This document shows, piece by piece, positions 38,641-51,525 of a stretch of DNA of 64,000 nt. Position 1 is the first letter of the stretch. Every line of letters begins with the position of its first letter. The stretch is from Phalacrocorax aristotelis (taxonomy: Eukaryota > Chordata > Aves > Suliformes > Phalacrocoracidae): the NCBI RefSeq assembly GCF_949628215.1, contig NC_134286.1, positions 2,542,001 to 2,606,000 on the forward strand, read 5' to 3'. The notes under the pieces were generated by a model. The model had not been told where the DNA came from and did not search any database. It saw nothing but the letters and a program-made list of their open reading frames with translations. The position numbers were made by a program, and so were the translations under genes.

Positions 38641-41600
38641 GGTTTGATTTCCTGCTGCTGCTGTTATTAAGGTTGAATCAAAACCATTGCTAAGTGTGGG
38701 GTTGTAAGTACCATGGCCTTTATACGCTGCCGATGGGTGTCACCTAACCAAATCCCACCGGCATCGCAGATGTGCTGTGCTGAAGTGCCCTTGCCGCTTA
38801 ACTCTAGTTGCAGGTTGGAGCTTTAGCCTTTAGGCTTTAGAAAGCCAAGGTTAATTTACTTACAAACACCAGATGATGGTGTTGCCTATTATCATCCGTG
38901 TTGTAAGGATATTCCAGTGGCCCATGCAAAACTGGGGGCCTGACGAGATGGGCACTTTCCAGACATGCAGAAAAAGTTTCTGCCTGAGGACATTTACAGG
39001 AGAAAAACCAACTGAAACTGCTCCTTGCCTTCAAAAACAGACAGAGGAAGAGTGGAAAAAGTCAAAAAGCATGTGGATACAGCAAACAGATCAGAGAGAG
39101 GCATGGTATAAGGTACTTCGGTGCTTTTGCATCTTCATTTGGCTCTGCTACAGAGTTTTCAATGGAAACAACCCTACTTTAGAAGAAATTGTAAGGAGGA
39201 GAGAGAAATTACTGGGAAAAAAATGATTGTGAGCAAAGATAAAGCAGGATACAAGCAGGGAACACAGCGAGGAGAAGAGAGGGCAGGCAAGGAGCATGTA
39301 CAGGGGGTGTTCATGGTGTTGGGGGTTATGGTGTAGGTGGGAGGCCTGAGGAAACCCAGCTGCCAGGGGTGGGTGAAGGCTGAGTCCAGAGGACCATGCA
39401 GCCCCCCAGAGCCTGATGCAAGAGTAGCAGAGGTGCTCAGGGGCCCTCCCTGCTCTGGCTGACCCAACATGCTTTGAAGAAGAAGCTGCTGGGAGATCAG
39501 CACCCCTGTGTCTGTTCATCAGGCTTGTTCGACTACAAGAGCAAGTGCAGGGCTTTGTAGCTTTGGCCCTCCCAAGGCGAGAGCCTCAGCGATGGAGAGG
39601 TGAAGCGCTGCGCTCGATTTTCACTTCTGCTCTGATTAACTTCAACCATATGTCACTCAGGCCGTACTTAACATCTGCATTTTGCCTTAACCACCCACAT
39701 CTTCTCCTTGACCTTAACCTCCCAGGGGAACTTTTTCATGCTTTCTAGGAGTCCCAGATGCTGTGTTATACCCACTGACTACGTGTAGCTATAGCAGGAA
39801 GCACAGCTGTATGTGCCCTACCTGTGAAATGCAGATGGGTGTGCAGCATATGGAAATCGTGCTTCTGGAAACATTTCAGCTCTCAGGATGCTGGGGGAAG
39901 AACTCTGAAAACTTTACAAAACTATGGAAACTTCTGGAGCAAACTTACTCATATCTGCTGTCCATCTTTACCAGTCTAGGTTCCTTCCTCGCTCAGATTT
40001 ATATATTCACTAACTTTCAACAGAAGTTTGGTTTTCGAGTCTTTTATCTGTTCCCTGTCTTAAAGGAAATCCATTTTGTTGTAGTGAATAAACCTAATAC
40101 ATTCCCAACTGCAGTAAACACAGCAATTTTTTTGACTGCATAACATAGCTATTTAAAGAGTGCTAATTGCTTCTTTTGGAAAAAGTGCTTGAATGTCCCC
40201 GTTCCAGCACAGAACAAGCAGCATGTGTACGGTGCTATCAAGATTCTTTATCTTCCCTGCTCCTCTATTCTTAATATTCTCCACTTCGGTTATTCTGAAG
40301 CCTGGCAGGCTCCTTATAAAAAATTGGGCAAATGATTTAAAAAGTAGCCCTTTCAGAGTTGAGCTGAGTGTAAAATCACGAGCGAAATAGTCTTTTTACT
40401 GCACATCCTAGGGTGGAAAGCCACGGAAAGCCTTCCACCTTGCTGCCCTTGCCACCTGCGTCCCTCAGAGAGGCACTGACACGATTATTTCTCTTCCCAT
40501 TTGCACATCAGACTTATATGCAGCAATATCCACCTTCTGAGGAAGATAGCTTGAAGGTAGAAAGGCAGTGAAGGTCTAAGGACCTGGCCTTGCTGAGCTC
40601 TACACCATGTCATCCAAGGGCATGAGCGGAGAAAAAGGATTGCCTTTGGAAACCACCCTTCCAGTTTTCCAACTCCATGTTTGATTCACATCTCATAAGC
40701 TCTCAGCTGCCCGTTGAATACCAAATATAAGTTAAAAGTGCTCTTTGTGGCCCAGGGAATGATGTGCTTTAATAATCAGGCTTTACAATATTGACTGCCC
40801 CTGTTTGGTTGCTTTCTGCCCACAATTTCATCTGAAAGCCACCAACAGAAGTTCGCTGGCCTTCAGCCAGTGCCTCCAAGGCTTTCTATGGGTCTCAGGT
40901 TTATCGCTGTCCTAATATTTTGGAAAGAGGATTGGCTGTTGAGGGCTATAAGGGAAATTATGGCACCCAGTTGTCCTGATTTTGTGAAAAATAAAAAATA
41001 CTGGGACTTTCCTGGAGGACAGAGAGGACAAGCCGTTTTCCCATACAATGCTAACTCTGCAGGGCACCTCTCCTCCGATCCAGACAGCACACTTGAGCTG
41101 TTAAATAGCCTTGTTTTTCATTACAAATGGGAGGTAGAATTCACTCTAAAGTGTATTTGTTAAAATAAAGTTCAGCTTGACCCATTAGCTTTTTTTGAAG
41201 GGAAAAAATTTTGTGTATTTTAAGTCAAAAAGAGGACATAGAAATGGCCCTGGACTTTTCAACAGAGAAGACCTGGAAGAAAGGTCTTCAAAATTTTCCA
41301 GCCCGTGCTCACAGACACACTGTGTGGAGCAGCCGCCAGAGCAAGCCAAGAAGCCACAACGGCAAACGGTCCCAGATGCGCCTGCGCTGGAGCCCGCTCA
41401 GTCCGGCAGAACTTGCATCGGGACACATGTCCGTACGCTGCAAGGAGAAAAACTGTCAAAATAAGAAATCCTGGATTAACGGCTTCTGGTCTTGTGGCCA
41501 GGCCACGCACCATGGTGACAGGTCAGGGACCCAGAGCTCACCGTGGGGAGGAGGGGCACCGAGCAGAGACAGGCACCCCTGGGGAGACCCCACGTTGCAT

Positions 41601-43842
41601 CGGCGCCTCTCCTTGCATGGGGAAGGGCTGGGCTGGTCGGGGGGTGATGCAAGGACGCTCGCTGCTCCTGGCCAAACTCTAGAGAGGGTCAGTAAGAACA
41701 AGTGAATTTCTTCTGCGTTTTGGGATACGTGCTAAAGGGCAGCTATGTCAGCTGCCGCCGCAGCGCTGCGCTCAGGGCACAAGCTTGTGTGCCAGCGGGA
41801 TGTGCGCACAGCTGGCGGGCACATCTGCAGACCGTGTGAAAATGCGCCTGCTGAGCTGCGCCCTAGCCGCCCGCTGGCGTCGGCGCGGGACGAGTACGGT
41901 CCGTTGCGCTCAGTGAAGGAGGCAGGGGCTGCACCCACTCCAGGGAGGACACGCTGCCCCCGTCACCGGCCGCTGTTGTGTTCCTCCCCGCAAAGAGGAC
42001 AGGCAGGTATGAGTCAGGATGAATCAATTCCTGCTGGTAGCAGGGGACAGCTTGCTCTGATTGCGACCATGCTGGCAGCTGGCCGAAGGACAGGCGGGCT
42101 GAGGAGCAGGTCTCGCTGGAGGCAGTGCTCCCACATCACAGCTTTCTGCCACAGCAAGAGGACTTGGGCAACACCGGAAGGAGAAGCAAAAGCCACGTGC
42201 GTCCCTTGCTGCACATTTGCTCTGTAAAAGGGGTGACAGAGTCCCAGAAATTCATACGAACACCCATAAGCGACCCCTTCCTTCTCTAGCAGGGCACCAA
42301 ACCACCTCCAGCCTGTGGCTGCCTTTAAACTGCAAGCAAATTTACAGGTTTTTCCCTTCTGAAATAATAATTAAAATGACAACAAAGATGTAGGAAGACA
42401 GAGAAAAAAGCCTGATATTTCAAGATGCAGTGAGCTCTCCTAACAGATGTGTTTTGACAACGAATGCTAATGTACACATCTGTAAAAGCAAAAGTAAAAG
42501 ACTCCCCTAATAAAAAACCCTGTCACATCCTGCTCACATTTAAATGTGACAGGGATAAATGAACGTCCCTACAATTGTCCATCAAATTCATTTTGTTACA
42601 GCGGGTTTTAACCATTCTCACTTTTGAAAATGTATAAAATAGGCGCCCTTGCCACTTCAATGGGGTTTTTAATATCAAGGTTAAGTAGCTGGTAATTATT
42701 CTGTGCCATGTGACTACCTGCGGCTCAGGCTGCAAACCACTCTGAGAAGTGAGGCCGATGCCGATACCCCCTCACAGCGCCGCACGCGGCGAGCCTGGGA
42801 GCGCCCACGCGGTGCCTGTTCGGGGCCAGCCCCTGCCAGAAAGGCAACGCACCCAAAAGGATGCCCACGCCAAGGTATGAAAAAAGCTTGCAATTGCTCC
42901 AGACATATTTTTTTTAATAGATACATTATACAGCTGTAAATAGACGTTGGTAGCAAGAATAAAACATTGAAATGGGGGGTAAATTGGAATTAGGGAGCAA
43001 GGCTCTTCCCCGCGGCCAGGGACGGTGAGCCACTTGCCCCCGATACCTGCCGCTATGGTACCACCGTCCCCTGCTGCCTCACCATGGCCTGAGATACTCG
43101 TGTTTCCCACACAGGCAAGGCAAATACTGTATATTTGTACCACAGCTAAGAAGGGATTTATAATCAACGTTTTTAGGGGAAAATTTTTTTTGTTAACTAC
43201 CATTTGTCACCGTTTCGAAGCAGCGCATGTCGCGAGGAAGTCAACAGAGCTGCATTATTTCACGTTACATTACGATCTGGAAATATTAGTGGAAAACTTT
43301 ATTTATTCCTGTGTCAACTGTATTTCTTAGGAAATGCGCCTATTTAAAGCAGTGTAGCTAAATAAAGTAACAATGATAGAAGAAAGACGGCGAGTTTCCG
43401 AGCAGCCCGGTAGCGGGTGGTTTCCTCCCACCCCGCTGGCTGGTACTGTCCTCCTGCCCCATGGCTGGAGTCCCTCGTGCCCTCGCTTGGCTCCATTTCA
43501 AGGCACCAGGATATCCAGCCTCTGCCTGAGATGGGGAATGGTTGTCTGTGATGTGCATCATCTGTACCTGTCGGCTCCAGCCGCTTCCCTGTTTACGCTC
43601 ACTAATAAAGTGCCGACGTCGGGAGTTGCTCTGGTGATTGGATTTCAACATAGGCGCTCGGTGGGGCCGCCTCATTCCGGGCTTTGCCCGCCCTGTGTCT
43701 GCCGTACCTTGTTAGCCCCCTCCCCTTAAGCAAAAGCTGCTGGTGATCTGTTACTGTGAAAACCGCCTTGGCACTTGATGTTCTCTTTCAGCTCCTGCCA
43801 ACCTTATTTCCCATGCCCGTGCTCCCGCGAACCTGTTTTCCC

Positions 43843-43864
43843 ATAAGCTATAGAAATAGCTTAT
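43843..43864. repeat. Perfect short inverted repeat
   Basis: ATAAGCTAT and its exact reverse complement ATAGCTTAT are separated by four bases (AGAA). The stem is nine base pairs and AT-rich. It sits in a block with the texture of a conserved element, and nothing else points to a function. Confidence 0.6.
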
Positions 43865-46800
43865 TCTGCATTATGAAACAGTATAGAAAAATACAACATA
43901 TTAAATGGATGGAAGTCTTTAAGGATGAGCCGCGAGCCATTTATGCAGCTTCTGTATACTTCATTAAAAAGCTGAGCTGGAAAGCAGCTGATCCCTTAAT
44001 TAATCCCCAAAAGCAGCCGATTCAGTGCAGCTGCCCCGGCAAACATCGCGTGTTCGATGCTTCTCCTCGCGCTGCTCCGGCACGCGTCCTGGCGTGAATA
44101 ACCAGGAATTCCTTCCAACAATGTTTTGCAACAAGTTACAATGGCGCATCACCGGGGGTTCAGCCAAGAACCGAGGCATTTACGCTGCTTTGCCTGCACT
44201 TCACTTACACCCATCGGAGACGAAAGGCAGGCTGTGTACCTGCAGTATGAGCAAATCCAAGGAAGGTTTCGAGGAGACATAAGCCGGGAGCGAAGCACTG
44301 AAGCTGAAGTCTCTTCAGAGCAGGCAAAGAGCCCAGGCAGAGATGGGGACATACCGCAGACAGGATCATTTCCAGCAGGCTGGAAGGCAGCGGGTGCGTG
44401 GTCCCGCGGGAGGGAGCAGACCCGCAGCTCCTCGAGCTGGGACCCCCACCCAGGCAACAAACGCCATGGGCCGAGGCCATTCCGGGGGGACCAGGGGCGC
44501 AGCCCCGCCGGCGACAGCTGCGCCGAAGAGCTGATGCTTGCCGTTGTTACTTTGCTCCAGCACGAAGCTGCCGCACGCTGGGACAGGACACAGGGGCTCC
44601 CGGTTACCTGCCCAAGAGCTTGTGCAATTGAATGTCAGGGAACGGGAACACGATTTTCTACATGAAAATTTAGTCAATTTTCAAGGTCAATTTTTTTCCT
44701 CTCACTGTTCATCCAACCCAAAATATTAGTTATTTGGAGTGAGTGAAATGCTTTATTTAAGACTTCCATTATTAATAGAAATCCTGTAGTGGTTGGCTCC
44801 CCAGACTACATATGGATTGACAAAACTACTAAACCAAAACCCATTTTCAGAGAACCAGACATTGACCCAAATTACAAAGCCTGGAGGGGTTGCTTTGTCG
44901 TGAAAAGCCAAATGAAAAACTACCCGTGAAGTTAAGACTGCACTAAAACTTTAATTTAGGGGCCATTTAAAGCCTTGGTGAATATTGTGCACGGCCTGGG
45001 CAGCAAAGGCAGCTCTGTGCCCTGTCTCAAAGAAAGGCCATCGCCATCGCACGTCACACCACGGCCACCGTCACGTCCCCGTGCGTGACTCAGCCCCAAG
45101 GCTCCACGGGTTTCCGTAATGCCGACTGCTGGCAACAATATCAAACTGTCCTCTGGATCTGTCCTGAAGCTTTAGAAATAGCAGTTAAGAACGAAATCAT
45201 CCCCAGAGAAGCTATTATCTACTCGTCTCATCGTCGGATGCTAATGTGAGATCCTGGCAGAGCGCAATGCGCATCGTCCTTCCATTCAGAAGCGGCGTGA
45301 TGGGGCAGCTGTGAGTCTAATAAATTGTCACAAATCCCTTTTCTCTCTCTCCCGTCATAAGTACTTTGCCCTTCCGGCCAAGCAGAGACCGTAAATCAGC
45401 CCCGCTGAAGATTTGCACAAAAAGATTTGTGCAAACAAGGCTTCAAGCTCTGGTAAACAGGCGTTTCCAGCCTGAGCTGCCCATCATGCTGTTTGTGCGA
45501 CGGTTTGATCCAGCCTCGGCTGAGCAGGGCAGCTCAGGGCCGCCCTGGTGCAAGCATCTGGTCCTGCCTGGCTTCTGCGCGTCCCCACTACTGCGCTGCC
45601 CCCTCGAAATCCCAGATTTGATTTACTCCCCTCATTTTGCAAAGAAGCCGAAGGATTGGAACAGGCTGTTAACACGCATATTTATGCCTTGCATTATTGC
45701 CTGTGGGAGCAACCTTGTTAACACAGGCAACACCCTTTTAGGTGGAGAACCACAAAATACAGAATTTTAAATGCACGCATTCCTATGAGAAGATGGGTTG
45801 AGCAACTTGAACAGAAGTTACTGCCCTCCGTGCCAAAAGAAAAAAATCTAGTCAGCCTATTCACTGTTAATATGAGATTTTAAGAGTTTACCTTAAACCT
45901 AAAATAAGTCTTGCTGTAAATTCAAGACTTGCTTTTACTGCTTAAAATTAATGAAGAACACAACCATTTCAAGACAGTGTAGGAAATCAAGCTAAAATTG
46001 TGTGTTCGCTAGTGATCACTTTGAAAGCCGTCAGTTCATCATTTATGTCACTGGAGTTGTGGAGATATCTTTTTCCCTAAGAATTATAAAAATGTATGTT
46101 CTTGACACAGCCTCGCTCAAGAAAATGGTAAAAAATGTGCTTGGATGCCAAGATCGACACACGAAATAAAAGGAAATGTTCAACGTGGAAGAAAAGAAGA
46201 ATAAAGGGAAACGCCCTGTTCTGATTTCATGATAGGAAATAAATGGATTTATCGGGGAGCTCAGGAAGCACCAAGCGTTCCCCCTTGGGAACAACCGCAT
46301 CCGAGACACGGAGGTGGGCACGTTTGGGAGCACAGGGTGGGCAGGGACCTCAGGAAACCTCCCGGACCTGCGTGGAGGTAGGCTCAGCCCTCGGCTCCCC
46401 CAGCCCCACACGGGGACCATCTCCCACAGCCTGGGCTTACAGAGCAGGGCAACACTCGCCCGGTTTCAGCCCTTAATTGCACAGGAAGGACCCATGAGGA
46501 CTCTGCTCTCCACGAGCCCAGCTTTTTCCTCACCTGGCAGCTGAATTCAGTGCTCACAAGATGATTATTCCACGACTCCTCTCACAACAGCTCATTGTGC
46601 ATCTTTCGCATGCAAAGCTTGGGCTCCACTGGTGCAATTTTACTGAGCGAATGGGAAGAGGTTCATTGTTAATTAAAAAAAAAAAAACCAACAAAGCTGA
46701 AAAGGTGCTGAATACAAAGACCATCACAAAAAAATACAGTTGTTTTGGTCTCACCGGGAAGAGGCAGAGGGTTGCTGTCAGTCACCCACGCGCACCCCCG

Positions 46801-49800
46801 TCACTACTGCCGCCGTTAGCTCTGTGCACCCGTGGGACGCTCGGGGTCCCGGGGACACGGTGCTGCCATCCTTCAGGACTCAGAAGGGGCTTTCACCCCC
46901 AAACTGGAGAGAGAATAAACAACAAGTGGCACCCCCGGGTCCAAGCTTTGCCGAATCCTCCCTCCACTTGCCCCACAACCCCCATTTAATCTTCACCTTT
47001 TGCCCAAACCCCCACGCCTAGAATACACCAGTGAGCGCTACTGATTGTTGTGTTCTTTCCTTTCCCTGTTCCCCACCAGGGACGTAACCCTCGGCCCGAC
47101 ACTGCCTCGGCGGGAATTTGCTACCTCCCTTTCCTTAAGTCTTTTCAAATTTGCTCTTCTCTGGAAGAACACTGCTCGGTGCCGGTCCATCAAAGCAATT
47201 TTGTGCGAGGCCTGGCTTATTGCCCCAGATTTGGGTCAGAAATGCTGACACACGCAGCGCTCCCCTCTACACCCGTAAGCTGCAGCAACACATCCCTGCA
47301 GACCCACTAGAAGGCAGTGTTGGAGAAAACTTCATAGCTACTTCACATTTGAAAGCTGCAGGTCAACGAACCAAAGGAGCGGGTTTTCTAAGATAGGGAC
47401 CCCTGTAATAAAACATGAACTGCTTTGTCCTAAATTATTCCTGATAGATTTTGCCTCAGTTAACTGCAGGAAGAGGCACGGAGATCAAACTTCATCCCCG
47501 CCAGGGAAATCCAATAGCAATATGCTAACATTGGAAAACACAATTTATTTCACGCCTGCTGGAGAAACGCCCTTAAAAGGGCTCTAACATTGAGATGTGA
47601 CCTGCTCCGTGCTGCCCAGGCGGGTCAGGCTGCTGGGACGCCAAAGACATGCAGTTCCAATAAGCACCCAAACGACACTGAAATGAGCCCAATTTGCCAA
47701 TAAAAACCAAGGAGGGAGTTTCCAATCTCTTACTAGAAAGACAAGAAGTGGCTCCCCTGCACGGCTTGGCAGTGATCCCTGCTCCTGCGGAAAGGCGTGG
47801 GAGCCAGAGCTCCGCATTTTCCGAAGCCAGGCAGCAGCAGCAGATACTTGATGAGCTCTATTCATAGAGTTGTTGATTCGCTGGAAAATACAGGAAAAAC
47901 TGGGGAAAAAACAAATCAAGTCAATTTCAACCGCTGCCACATTTCTGTATTGGTGAATGGAATGTAAAAAGTGTTTTGAAGCATCGCAATAACTTGGTAG
48001 CCCACACAGAAGAATGACTTTCTGATTTGATGTTAAGTACACTCAGAATAAAAATACCAAGCGTGATTTGGTACACAAAGTCTTTTTGACGAAAAAAAGA
48101 ACCCCACTTTTGGGAAAAATTCTGGAAATGGAAATATTGAGTGATGGTTTTCAATGGCAATAGTTTGAGGAAAATGAAAATATAATTCATTAACTCTCTC
48201 GTCTTGAATTAAAATATATAAATATTTCAAATTAAGAATTTCTCCTTGCCCCCGTGCCAGGGTGTGTTATTCAAGGGCAGCTGGAGTACAGCAAAGTGGA
48301 ATCACAGTCCTGAACGCTGATGCAACTCTCCCTTCCACTTTTGCCAATAAATGTGCACGTCTCGAGGTTTGGCCAAACAGATGCTGCAAATTGAACAGAT
48401 CTCAGGGAACTTCAATGTTCAGGAGGCTTTTGAAGTTGCATTCACAAGAAACCACTCTGTTCAAGAGGTGTTTGTTGTGACATGAAAAATCAACAGTGTT
48501 GACGGGATGAAAATTCAGTGTTTGAACTGGCGAGCCCGAGTCCTCCCGGGGTCTCTGAGCAGGAACGATGGACTCTCAAGCTGCAGTAACCTGCCTAAAA
48601 ACAAAAGTCCTATAGGGTGATTAAATTGTGCCGGAACTATTTGCTTGCCTAAACGCCAGGAAGAGTTTTTATTCTCTTCTAAAGAGTGGCATTTCTTCAG
48701 CTGGAAGACCGTGCAAGTGAAAACCAGTGCATGCTGCTGGCACACCTACAAACCCTTCGTATTTTTAAGCCGGCTCCTTCTAAGGCATTTTACTAAAACA
48801 TTCCTCTTTTAATGAATCTTATTCTGAGCATCCATTTGCATTCGGGTTAATAATCAACTTTGTGATCGCCGGGTCTCTCCCCATCAGGTCCGGCGTCCCA
48901 CCAGCAGCGACCCACCCCAGAGCCCACAGCGGGCCTCGCAGCGACCGAGGAAGGCTGGGGCAGGGCTCGTTTTCTTTTCGCAAAACAGGACAAGATAAAG
49001 GCGCAGTTTTCAGAATACCATGATTAGGGTCTCCTTCCCTAATGGCTCTAGGTGGAAAGAAAGGCAAAAAAAGTATAATCTGATCTGCAGCAAGAAACAT
49101 TAAAATACCTTAGGCATGACTGCAGTCTTAGCATGTCGTTACAGAACAGAGCTAAGGGGTTTGGGCAGCCTGATTTTACCCTACCATGTTTAGCTTTCTC
49201 TTAATTTTCCCCTTAAATGTGAACTTCCTAAATTTATGATGCTCATCTGGGAAATAATTAAAACAGCCTCCTCATGTATATTCTTCAAATCATTAAAGCA
49301 GGTCCTTCACCTTGGCTCCATCGTCCCTGGGAATATTCATAAAGCAACGTGCTCCAAATGAAGCCCCAACCATTACTCAGAGGAGAAAGGAAGCTTTCCC
49401 ATCCTGTCGAACATTCATGCCCACATTACAATATTGTTAATCACTTTTCTATAGAGTAATCAGTCTCCTTCCGGGGCCAATATTTAGTGAAAGGCAACCA
49501 AACATCAGAAGAAAAACCTGATGAATAAACTCATAAAGTCCCATAAACTGCTGAAGCCATCGGTGGAAAGATCCGCTCCGAGGTGCAAAGTTTCTCCTCT
49601 TTTTGTCCCACTTCCTTAACTTCTCACCCGGCCACGTAACACGTATCAGGGCTATTTTCTTGTTAATCCCGTATGCAAGAAAGAGCGTGCCCCCGGCCGC
49701 CGCTGCCGGCAGAGAGAGCTGCCAAGGGGCCGGCGCCTGGGGACCGTCGCCTCCGCGCCAGGCTCCGGAGGACGTTGTGGTCCATGAAACCCCCTGTGAA

Positions 49801-50654
49801 TATGCACTGGCCGAAAGCACCGACGACAACACAGTGGTTTTCCTGCACGTTATATGGATAATCATTTACTGAGCAGCTCAACCAGTTCCGCAGGGCTGCT
49901 GGCACTGGGTGCTGCCCAGTAAGCCAAGCCGGGGCTCAGGCAGGTCTCTGCCGAGGCCGACGCTCGCGCTACGCAGAGGTTGTTCGCACGGAGCCACGCC
50001 GGTGTTGCATAAAGCGTGGTTAAATATACGCTACGCTGCATTTGGGTTTGCCACCTCCCCTACCTCGCGGAGGTTTTTCCCTTCTCTGTATGTCCCCGGA
50101 GTCTGTAAATAGTCTTCAGTGCTTCCCCAGGAGGCTGCTGTTGCAACCACACATCAAACAGGATTTTAATATAAGATGTAGACGGTGTTTCCTGTGGTCT
50201 GGCCACACGAGACGGGACTGGGCAGGCGGTCACTGCCCTGCGCTGGGGAGGCTGGGGGCGGGCAGGAGCCACCGCGGCACCGCACCGTGACACGGCAAGT
50301 GTGAATGAAGCTTCCTTCTGCTCGCTGCCTCTATTTGATTTCCACTTCAGGAAGCTTCCTCTGGGGTTGCTGGGACAAACAGGAGGGAAATAGACCAAGA
50401 GAAGGTCACTCCCCTGTGAAGCTCACGCAAGGATGGATGTTCCTGATGCTGGGAGCCTTCCAGCTCAACAGAAAAGACCCGTATCAGGAAAAGCAGCACA
50501 CTCATCAGCATGAAAACTAAGTTTTCTAGATTCATAAGGATTTAACCCAATAGACACACCAAGTCATTCCATTTCTGCTCTTTGTTAGCTTTGGGCTACC
50601 CGCTGCAAAGAAATAACTCACCCATCCACACTCAGGAGGTTATGGAGAAATTGA

Positions 50655-50660
50655 TTTATT
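50655..50660 (-). promoter_or_regulatory. AATAAA poly(A) signal candidate for the syntaxin-like gene
   Basis: TTTATT on the + strand is AATAAA on the minus strand. It is the first such hexamer downstream of the stop at 51526. Confidence 0.4.
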
Positions 50661-51210
50661 AAGGCTCAGCCAGAAGACAAAAATAACCCTAAGGGTGGTG
50701 GAGAGAGCTGGGACCCGACTCCAGAAACTGGCAGGACACAAAGGGACCTTCCGCAAAGGGTTCCCAAGAAACTTAACCAGGCCCCGGTCCCTAATTTGAG
50801 GGGCTTTGGGAAGTTCAGATGGTGTCGCGGGGACCGGAGGAAACGGCCACACCGAGTTCCCAGCACACGTGGGATATTGGCTGACCTGGCAATGTGCTGG
50901 TTAAGGAAGGGCCCGTCTCCTGCAGTCTCCCAGAAACCTGCACCCATTGTATGAACCCCCTCCCGGTGTCAGGGGGGAGTAGAAATTGGAGAAAGCGGTG
51001 AGAAGAAAGAGTCAGAGGTGGTGGAGGAGCCTTCATGCTGCTCTGTGGTGGCACCGAGCCATCGAGTCCCCTCGCGTGTAACCACAAATGTGCCAAAAAC
51101 TTCAACAGGCTTTTTTTTCCTCTCCTTAAAATGAAAAATTAAAGTTTTTAAGTATTTTCATAGTATTAAAAGTGCTTTTCCTTGTTGGGCACTGGGTGCC
51201 AGTCCTGCAG

Positions 51211-51435
51211 CACAAGCGTGGCCTCCGTGCTGGTGTGCAAGGCGTGCATGGTCTCCAGGTTGCCACGCAAGGCGTTCATGGTCCCTGTGCCATCGTGCAA
51301 GGTGTGTGTGTGGTCCTCGCGCCATCGTACAAGATGTGCATGGTCTCCGTGCTGCCGCGCAAGGCGTGCGTGGTTCCTGCACCGTTGCACAAGGTGTGCA
51401 AGGTCCCTGCAGCGCGGTGCAAGAAGTACAAGACG
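51211..51435. repeat. Minisatellite, about 30-bp period, 7-8 units
   Basis: The anchor word CAAG/CAAA recurs at 51238, 51268, 51298, 51330, 51360, 51390 and 51420, which is a 30-base period with one 32-base unit. An imperfect first unit begins near 51213. A typical unit reads GTGCAAGGCGTGCATGGTCT followed by CCGTGCTGCC. Because 30 is a multiple of three, all frames stay open through the array, and the minus strand reads repeated HARLARQHGDHAHLV-like text. It begins about 90 bases past the syntaxin-like stop codon and is probably in its 3' UTR. Confidence 0.88.
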
Positions 51436-51525
51436 GCAGAAGCCTCTCATGACATCATTTCTTGCGGATCCACAGGAGGGAAGGCCATGAGAGCTGCTGC
51501 AGAACCCTCCCGGTGCCGCGCGGGC

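Larger units (their letters stand above)
28576..50634. other. Long gene-poor intergenic stretch
   Basis: Apart from two short CR1 tails (31.6 and 38.5 kb) and a small inverted repeat at 43843, I see no gene, RNA gene or structured repeat in these 22 kb. Open frames are short, mutually overlapping and without family resemblance. AT-rich blocks such as 30770-30900, 35310-35430 and 43840-44000 look like candidate conserved elements rather than random DNA. GC-rich patches such as 41740-42000 and 44380-44540 are isolated and do not resemble a first exon. Confidence 0.55.
50636..51525 (-). other. Inferred 3' UTR of the syntaxin-like gene
   Basis: From the stop codon of the syntaxin-like frame leftwards, the first AATAAA on the minus strand is at 50655-50660, giving an inferred UTR of about 0.9 kb. 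It would contain the 30-bp minisatellite at 51211-51435 and a stretch at 50660-51110 with no recognised content. This is inferred only from signal position. Transcript evidence could shorten or extend it. Confidence 0.4.

Noticed and set aside
50660-51110. Possible LTR or retroviral fragment
   Set aside because: The texture hinted at an old LTR, but I found no matching terminal repeats, primer-binding site or polypurine tract, so no call is made.
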